The position numbers and the translations under genes were made by a program. 64,000 nt of DNA, taken from the NCBI RefSeq assembly GCF_036898095.1, contig NC_090757.1:63371081-63435080 (forward strand). The letters run 5' to 3'. Source of the stretch: Palaemon carinicauda (lineage: Eukaryota > Arthropoda > Malacostraca > Decapoda > Palaemonidae). Below, one piece after another: positions 58,945-64,000 of this stretch. Numbering within the stretch: position 1 is the first letter of the stretch; each line of letters begins with the position of its first letter. Below the pieces are notes generated by a model. The model saw only the letters and a program-made list of their open reading frames with translations. It had not been told where the DNA came from and searched no databases.

Positions 58945-61509
58945 TTAGCGGGACATCAAAGCTGCTTTGAAGGTGCGATGAAAACGTTCAACCATTCCAT
59001 TGGCAGCGGGGTTGTAGGCCGTTGTCTGATGTAGGGTGATGCCCAGGAGATTCGCTAATGACGTCCACAATTCAGAGGTGAAAGTGGTTCCCCTGTCAGA
59101 TGTAATATGCTCAGGGATACCGAATCTTGAAATCCATCCAGAGAGTAAGGCAGATGTACATGAGGCGGACGTTGCAGTTTCCATGGGAATGGCTTCAGGC
59201 CAACAAGTGGAGCGGTCGATGACGGTAAACAGGTAACGATGTCCTTGTGATGTGGGTAGGGGGCCTACAACGTCGACGTGAATGTGTGCGAAACGACGCT
59301 GAGGTTGAGGAAAGGTGCCCACTCCTGAATCCGTGTGTCGATGTACTTTGGAAGTTTGGCAAGAAGTACAGGCGCGGACCCAATCCTTAGCATCCTTAGA
59401 AATGCCGTGCCAAATGAACTTTGCCTTCAGCAGCTGTGCAGTAGAACGGCACGAGGGATGTGACAGGCCGTGAATGAAATCAAACACCTGTCGGCGCATG
59501 GGAGCAGGAATCCAAGGTCGCGGTCTACCAGTACTGACGTCACAGAGGAGGGTGGTGTTGGAGTCTTCGAGGGGAAAGTCTTCCCAACGGAGGGACGTGC
59601 AGGATGTCCTACAAGCTTGATACTCTGGATCCTGTCGTTGGGCTTCAGCCAGGGCGTTGTAATCCAATCCCAATCTTGACAGGGCATCGGCAACGGGATT
59701 CATTTTCCCAGGGACGTATTGGAGGGTGCAATTGTATTCAGCCACGGCGGAGAGATGTCGGCGTTGACGGGCGGACCAGGCGTCAGACTGTCGAGTGAAG
59801 GCGTGCACCAGAGGCATGTGGTCTGTGCGAATGACGAAGGGCGTACCTTCTAAGAAATGGCGAAAGTGACGGACAGCCAAGTGCACCGCCAGCAATTCTC
59901 GATCGAAGGTAGAATAACCCGATTCTGCCTTGGACAGTTTTCTGCTGAAGAAGACCAATGGGCGGGGCGAGCCTTTGACCACCTGCTCGAGTACTGCACC
60001 AATAGCGACGTCGCTGGCATCGGTGGAGAGAAGGAGAGGGGCGTGTGGGATAGGAAAAGTGAGAGCCGCAGCAGTTGATAGGGCCTTCTTTGCATTGCAG
60101 AAGGCTGCTTCTTGAAGGGGACCCCACTTCAGGTCCTTTGGCTTGCCCTTGAGGGAGGCGTAGAGGGGAGCAAGAGTGGCGGCAATGGCTGGCAGAAAAC
60201 GGTGATAATAGTTGATCATGCCCAAGAATTCCTGCAGAGCTTTGACGGTCGAGGGCGCGGGGAAGTTTTGAACGGCTGCTACCTTCTCAGGGAGGGGATG
60301 GACTCCTTCAGGAGTGATACGGTGCCCTAAGAACGACACTTCGTTGGCGCCAAAGGTACACTTGTCGTACCGGACTACAAGGCCATTTTGTTGCAGGCGG
60401 TCGAGCACGATGCGCAGGTGACGGAGGTGTTCCTCTTTTGAGGAGGAGAACACAAGTATGTCGTCCACATAACATACACAGAAAGGGAGGTCCCCTAAGA
60501 TGCCATCCATGAGACGTTGAAACGTTGCCCCTGCATTACGAAGGCCAAAACAGGAGTAATTGAAGGTGTATGTACCAAACGGAGTGGTGATGGCGGTCTT
60601 GGGGATGTCTTCTGGGTTCATAGGCACCTGATAATACCCCTTCAGGAGGTCGAGCGTAGAGAAAACCTTCGCTTTGTGCAGGTAGGAGGTCACGTCGGCA
60701 ATGTTTGGGAGGGGGTAGTGATCTGGTTCTGTTTGCATGTTCAGGCGCCTGTAATCCCCGCATGGACGGAGGGAGCCGTCTTTCTTCAGAACGATGTGTA
60801 AGGGTGACGACCATGGGCTGGAGGCATTTTGGCAAAGGTCCATTTCCTCCATTTCGGCGAACGTCTGTTTGGCAGCTGCCAATCGTTCCGGTGACAGACG
60901 TCTGAATTTTGCAAAGACTGGGGGTCCCGTTGTCTTGATATGGTGATAAATACCGTGCTTGGCAGGAACCGTGGGCGTTTGGCGAAGTTCTGGACAGAAA
61001 ACTTCCGGGTACGACGTGAGGAGGTGGGCGTAGGCATCCGTGGGTGCGCTGATGTGGAGAACGAGGTTAGAGGGGGCGGGTTGAAGAGGTGTCGACAAGT
61101 ACGAGTGTGCGTTGACCAATTGTCGGTGGGCGACATCGACCAGAAGGTGGAAATGAGAGAGGAAATCCGCACCGAGGATTGGCATTGTGATGTCAGCAAC
61201 GAGAAACTTCCAATTGAATTTCTCGTAACCGTAGGTGGGTATCGCAGATCCGTTGGCAGCTACCAAGCGGACGTCGGCAGATGTAGACAGACTACGTCGT
61301 GCCTTGAGGAGTTTCCTTGGCAAAAGAGAACGACAAGCACCCGTGTCTACCAAAAATCGCACGCCCGTTCCTGCATCCTGTAAAAAGAAAAGATTAGAAA
61401 CACGGGAGGCCACCGCCACAAGCGATGGTCTACTTACACGTTTTTTGGCCACTGACAATCCTTGGCACATTTCTTCGCGGTTGCCCCGAATCTGAAGTGG
61501 TAGTAGCAA
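58945..61509 (-). CDS. Pol polyprotein: PR, RT, RNase H and integrase core (854 aa)
   Basis: The frame begins at a TTG near 61,509 but is reached by a -1 shift from gag, so the true Pol joins at about residue 22. Protease: LVDTGA with DTG at 55-57. RT: LDLLKGYYQ (Asp287) and YVDD (347-350). RNase H: Asp497, Glu538, Asp563, Asp608. Integrase: zinc-binding His680, His684, Cys714, Cys717, then Asp746, Asp805 and Glu841, a D...D(35)E arrangement. It ends at a TAA (58,945-58,947) in the same frame as the rest of integrase, so this is a nonsense mutation within a formerly longer protein. All catalytic residues before it look intact. Confidence 0.92.
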   Translation of the reverse strand: MLLPLQIRGNREEMCQGLSVAKKRVSRPSLVAVASRVSNLFFLQDAGTGVRFLVDTGACRSLLPRKLLKARRSLSTSADVRLVAANGSAIPTYGYEKFNWKFLVADITMPILGADFLSHFHLLVDVAHRQLVNAHSYLSTPLQPAPSNLVLHISAPTDAYAHLLTSYPEVFCPELRQTPTVPAKHGIYHHIKTTGPPVFAKFRRLSPERLAAAKQTFAEMEEMDLCQNASSPWSSPLHIVLKKDGSLRPCGDYRRLNMQTEPDHYPLPNIADVTSYLHKAKVFSTLDLLKGYYQVPMNPEDIPKTAITTPFGTYTFNYSCFGLRNAGATFQRLMDGILGDLPFCVCYVDDILVFSSSKEEHLRHLRIVLDRLQQNGLVVRYDKCTFGANEVSFLGHRITPEGVHPLPEKVAAVQNFPAPSTVKALQEFLGMINYYHRFLPAIAATLAPLYASLKGKPKDLKWGPLQEAAFCNAKKALSTAAALTFPIPHAPLLLSTDASDVAIGAVLEQVVKGSPRPLVFFSRKLSKAESGYSTFDRELLAVHLAVRHFRHFLEGTPFVIRTDHMPLVHAFTRQSDAWSARQRRHLSAVAEYNCTLQYVPGKMNPVADALSRLGLDYNALAEAQRQDPEYQACRTSCTSLRWEDFPLEDSNTTLLCDVSTGRPRPWIPAPMRRQVFDFIHGLSHPSCRSTAQLLKAKFIWHGISKDAKDWVRACTSCQTSKVHRHTDSGVGTFPQPQRRFAHIHVDVVGPLPTSQGHRYLFTVIDRSTCWPEAIPMETATSASCTSALLSGWISRFGIPEHITSDRGTTFTSELWTSLANLLGITLHQTTAYNPAANGMVERFHRTFKAALMSR

Positions 61510-62237
61510 AACTGCGGCGGATGGGAGGTAGTAAGTGGCTGTAGAAGTCGTTCGTTGGGGCGCGAGCGATTGGTGGGTGGTGGGCGGCTTTGTCGCCGCT
61601 TCGGAACGTCACGGGGTAGGCGTGTATGTCCTACGGCATTCATGTCAGCTTCGGTTGACGTTGAATAGGCATCCTCGTCGTCAGGGGTGGAGGCGTTGAT
61701 GGAGGTCTTGAAGTGGCTGTCCATAAGGGCGTCGGCTTTGGTCATCAAGTCCTTTATGGGTAAACTATCGACATCGGGTATGGCAGCGCGTACAGGTTCG
61801 GGTAAACGGCGTATCCAAAGGGCACGAAGTAGGTTCACCTCACGAGGAGAGCCATCTGCGGCAGGTTGAAGGCGAGCGATACTGGTCATTTCCCTGAGGG
61901 CAAGCGAAGCCCTTTGGTCCCCCAACCGTTGTTGTGAGAGCTGAAAAAGCTTTGCTATACGGGCGGCTGGCGACGGCGAGTACTGCTGCCGAAGGTATGT
62001 TTTGAGGGCGTCATACGCTATTGGGGTGTCTCCTTGTTCACAAAGCCAGTCGGATATTTCTGGGAAGGTGTCCTCGGGTATCGCCGCGAGAACATAATCC
62101 GCTTTGGTTGAGCGAGTCACGCCCCTGATACGAAACTGGACTTCTGCGCGCTGAAACCAAGCAAACGCCTCTCCGCTGGCAAATGATGAAAGTTTGAATG
62201 GAGCGGCCGCAGCACCAACTGCCGTAGAGTCCGCCAT
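61434..62237 (-). CDS. Gag, 267 aa, CHCC-type zinc motif
   Basis: Starts at ATG (MADSTAVGAAAAPFKLSSF), 73 bases inside the 5' LTR boundary. The early segment FAWFQRAEVQFRIRGVTRST fits the start of CsRn1-group capsids. Near the C-terminus, Cys244-X2-His247-X9-Cys257-X3-Cys261 is a CHCC finger in place of the usual CCHC. The protein would form the particle and bind RNA. It ends two codons after the slippery heptamer, and pol overlaps it in the -1 frame. Confidence 0.88.
   Translation of the reverse strand: MADSTAVGAAAAPFKLSSFASGEAFAWFQRAEVQFRIRGVTRSTKADYVLAAIPEDTFPEISDWLCEQGDTPIAYDALKTYLRQQYSPSPAARIAKLFQLSQQRLGDQRASLALREMTSIARLQPAADGSPREVNLLRALWIRRLPEPVRAAIPDVDSLPIKDLMTKADALMDSHFKTSINASTPDDEDAYSTSTEADMNAVGHTRLPRDVPKRRQSRPPPTNRSRPNERLLQPLTTSHPPQFCYYHFRFGATAKKCAKDCQWPKNV
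61440..61446 (-). promoter_or_regulatory. -1 frameshift heptamer A AAA AAC
   Basis: In the minus-strand reading, Gag codons CCA AAA AAC GTG TAA contain A AAA AAC in the correct phase. Shifting one base back gives AAA AAA CGT, which is exactly the Pol frame (KKRVS). It is a classical eukaryotic slippery site. I have not tested for a downstream pseudoknot. Confidence 0.85.
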
Positions 62238-62299
62238 AGTACCAACGATGAAGGGGCGAGGGGGTGGGGGTGGAAGGCGGTGGGAGCGAGTCGACTTCC

Positions 62300-62310
62300 G
62301 GGGTCACCAA
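62300..62310 (-). promoter_or_regulatory. Primer binding site, tRNA-Trp-like
   Basis: In element sense TGGTGACCCCG begins one base after the 5' LTR and is complementary to the tRNA-Trp 3' end (CGGGGTCACCA). Later bases do not extend the match. Confidence 0.8.
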
Positions 62311-62564
62311 TGTGACGGGCCGAGAGAGGGTTGTGAACTCAAAGGCAGGATGCAATCAACTGAGTTGTTTATTAAGGAACACTCTCCTTTATATACAAAA
62401 CCTCAAGGCAACAGGACATGACCTGTTCGAGAGACAGACAATGTTACAGAGCAAAACCGGAGACAGGATCATTCAGGTTCTTTTTAGTGCGAGGGAAGAG
62501 CGCAGATACAAGCATAACATATACAAAATAATTATGTACAATTGTGTGACACACGGTTGGTACA
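62311..62564 (-). repeat. 5' LTR (right), 254 bp
   Basis: TGTACCA... to ...GTCACA in element sense. It contains the TATA-like and AATAAA words and directs transcription leftwards. Confidence 0.95.
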
Positions 62565-62568
62565 CCAG
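62565..62568. repeat. Target-site duplication, right (CCAG)
   Basis: Matches the left flank at 58,185-58,188. Confidence 0.85.
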
Positions 62569-62858
62569 TCCGGCTGCAGCTGTAGCCCAGAAAAGAAAAA
62601 CATTAAAATTCTAAAGAAGACTTTGTATAAGGTAAATCAACGCTACTGTTACTTTCAGACAAACACCTATTTCTATTTTAATCGTTATTATTATTTTTAT
62701 TATTATTAAATTATTATTAGTAGTATTGTTGTTATTATTATGATAATGATGATGATGTTGATTATCACAGCTGTATATTTTTAAATTACTTTATTTCTGC
62801 ATTAGTTTTCCATATCTTTATCTACTCGTATCCAATTCCAAGCAAGGGGCACTCCTTA

Positions 62859-62865
<7 letters not shown>
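62569..62865. other. Unassigned AT-rich stretch
   Basis: It contains an imperfect ATT/GAT repeat at about 62,685-62,770. Confidence 0.5.

Positions 62866-62943
<78 letters not shown>
62866..62943. repeat. (CT)n microsatellite
   Basis: About 39 CT units. Confidence 0.98.
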
Positions 62944-62946
<3 letters not shown>

Positions 62947-63702
62947 TTGGATACACGGTTACTTTTGCTTTCAGACTCATTTTTTATTTTGATGTATGAG
63001 CTACGTATTTGGCCTTATTCATCTTTACATATCATTGCTCCAATTGCGTAGTCACTTGAAGTCTCGCTACTGCACTAATGGCCCCAAATATAACTGTTAA
63101 GAGATTCCATGAACTTACAAAACATAAGTAAGTTTAACCTTAAAAACGTTGCCTTTTCTTAGTACAGCATTTCCCCTACCCTCCTTGGTATAAACCCCAC
63201 CTCCTCCTGTTCCCCTGCCCCCTACCTTCTACTCAGAAGGGGTTTTACTCAGACGGGACAGCGAAATCTTGCAAAGCCATTTGACTCGATCAACTCCCCG
63301 ATGACGCCTAAAAAGCCCTATCCGTTTTAGTATGTGAATATCAACCGTTTATTTTGATACTTAACTTCGCCGGGTACGCGTCCAAATAACACCCACCCCC
63401 CTCCTCCACTACCTCCCCCTCCCCCTCCCCCTTTTCAATGGCCTCAACACCACCACCTTCGTGCAGCTTTGACTGATACAACTTGGAAATCTTTTTATTA
63501 GAATTTGACAAATCTGACTTTGCTTTGCATCGACAGCTTTTCTTGTGGTGATGATAATGCTATAAGGCAAGCAAGATTACTTAGGATTATCAGGATTCAC
63601 GAAAAAGATCAATTTGATGAAGAATTTTGGCCGCTGAGTTTTCCGAGGAGGAGAAGTATTCGGTAGGTGTGAAGATGTCGCAGGAAGGAGGCTAGCAATA
63701 GC

Positions 63703-63705
<3 letters not shown>
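62944..63705. other. Unassigned stretch with C-rich runs
   Basis: C-rich segments near 63,175-63,240 and 63,390-63,430. There is no gene. Confidence 0.5.

Positions 63706-63757
<52 letters not shown>
63706..63757. repeat. (GA)n microsatellite
   Basis: About 25 GA units. Confidence 0.98.
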
Positions 63758-63759
<2 letters not shown>

Positions 63760-64000
63760 TTTAACCGTTGTTGTACACACGCCAGAAAAATTGAGAAAAT
63801 CATTGCACACTGCGATGAGAGAGTGTACTTGATAAGATTGAAATTTTTGTTTACTCAAGATAATAAAAAGATAAGAGAGAGTTGTAGATTTCGTTGGACC
63901 GACGCGACGTGGAAGGGAGAGAAAAACACATACGGGGCTTTTGTGTATTCATACTGAAAAGAAAAAGCTTTTTATTTTTGTTCTACATCGCCACAACCAT
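63758..64000. other. Unassigned stretch to the right edge
   Basis: I see no gene or repeat. Confidence 0.5.

Larger units (their letters stand above)
58189..62564 (-). mobile_element. Ty3/gypsy LTR retrotransposon, CsRn1/Kabuki-like
   Basis: A 4,376-bp element on the minus strand: 5' LTR at right, primer binding site, gag, pol (protease, reverse transcriptase, RNase H, integrase), polypurine tract, 3' LTR at left. Domain order PR-RT-RH-IN is that of Ty3/gypsy. The primer site (TGGTGACCCCG) matches the 3' end of tRNA-Trp, and Gag has a CHCC zinc motif; both are traits I recall for the CsRn1/Kabuki group. No envelope frame exists. The LTRs differ at four of 254 positions, which points to a fairly recent insertion. 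One stop codon in integrase is the only coding break I see, so this copy probably cannot complete integration by itself. Confidence 0.9.

Noticed and set aside
60940..61383. Long forward frames opposite pol (also 60,517 and 60,112)
   Set aside because: They are antisense shadows of the GC-rich pol gene.

Overview
The window looks like gene-poor, repeat-dominated DNA from an arthropod, most likely a decapod crustacean. This is inferred from the long AT-rich satellite, the very long (TA)n, (GA)n and (TTA)n tracts, and interspersed repeats that I recall as typical of shrimp and crab genomes. I found no intact host gene. Every coding segment I can support belongs to a transposable element.

Layout. 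(1) 1-31,395: one tandem array of an 80-bp monomer (about 380 copies) that runs off the left edge. It carries a higher-order structure of roughly 8.3-8.5 kb, a nested, almost identical 3,182-bp duplication, and three copies of a ~297-bp MITE with TTAA target-site duplications (piggyBac type) that were apparently inserted once and then amplified with the array. A stretch at about 25,850-28,480 is rich in short indels and may be assembly error. (2) 31,400-46,000: broken transposon pieces (several non-LTR families, two SINE types, a decayed Tigger-like DNA transposon) between microsatellites, plus a 56-bp minisatellite at 43,563-44,345. (3) 46,020-49,325: the longest copy of a non-LTR retrotransposon, called LINE-A here, with an N-terminal 2A-like motif, an endonuclease domain and a reverse transcriptase domain, ending in a (TAA)n tail. 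Its 3' end occurs many more times in both orientations and explains most of the (TAA)n/(ATT)n microsatellites. (4) 49,326-57,930: more LINE fragments and SINE pieces, with many (TA)n and (GA)n tracts. (5) 58,189-62,564: a complete 4,376-bp Ty3/gypsy LTR retrotransposon on the minus strand, with 254-bp LTRs (4 differences), a CCAG target-site duplication, a tRNA-Trp-like primer binding site, a CHCC-type Gag motif, an A AAA AAC slippery heptamer at the gag/pol overlap, and one nonsense codon in integrase. These traits suggest the CsRn1/Kabuki group. It sits in or next to a tRNA-derived SINE. (6) 62,565-64,000: low-complexity and unassigned DNA.

Interactions. LINE-A could supply machinery for shorter elements that share its 3' tail (element B). 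The gypsy element encodes all enzymatic domains of a Ty3/gypsy element, but its reading frame is interrupted late in integrase. The MITE depends on a piggyBac-type transposase that is not in this window.
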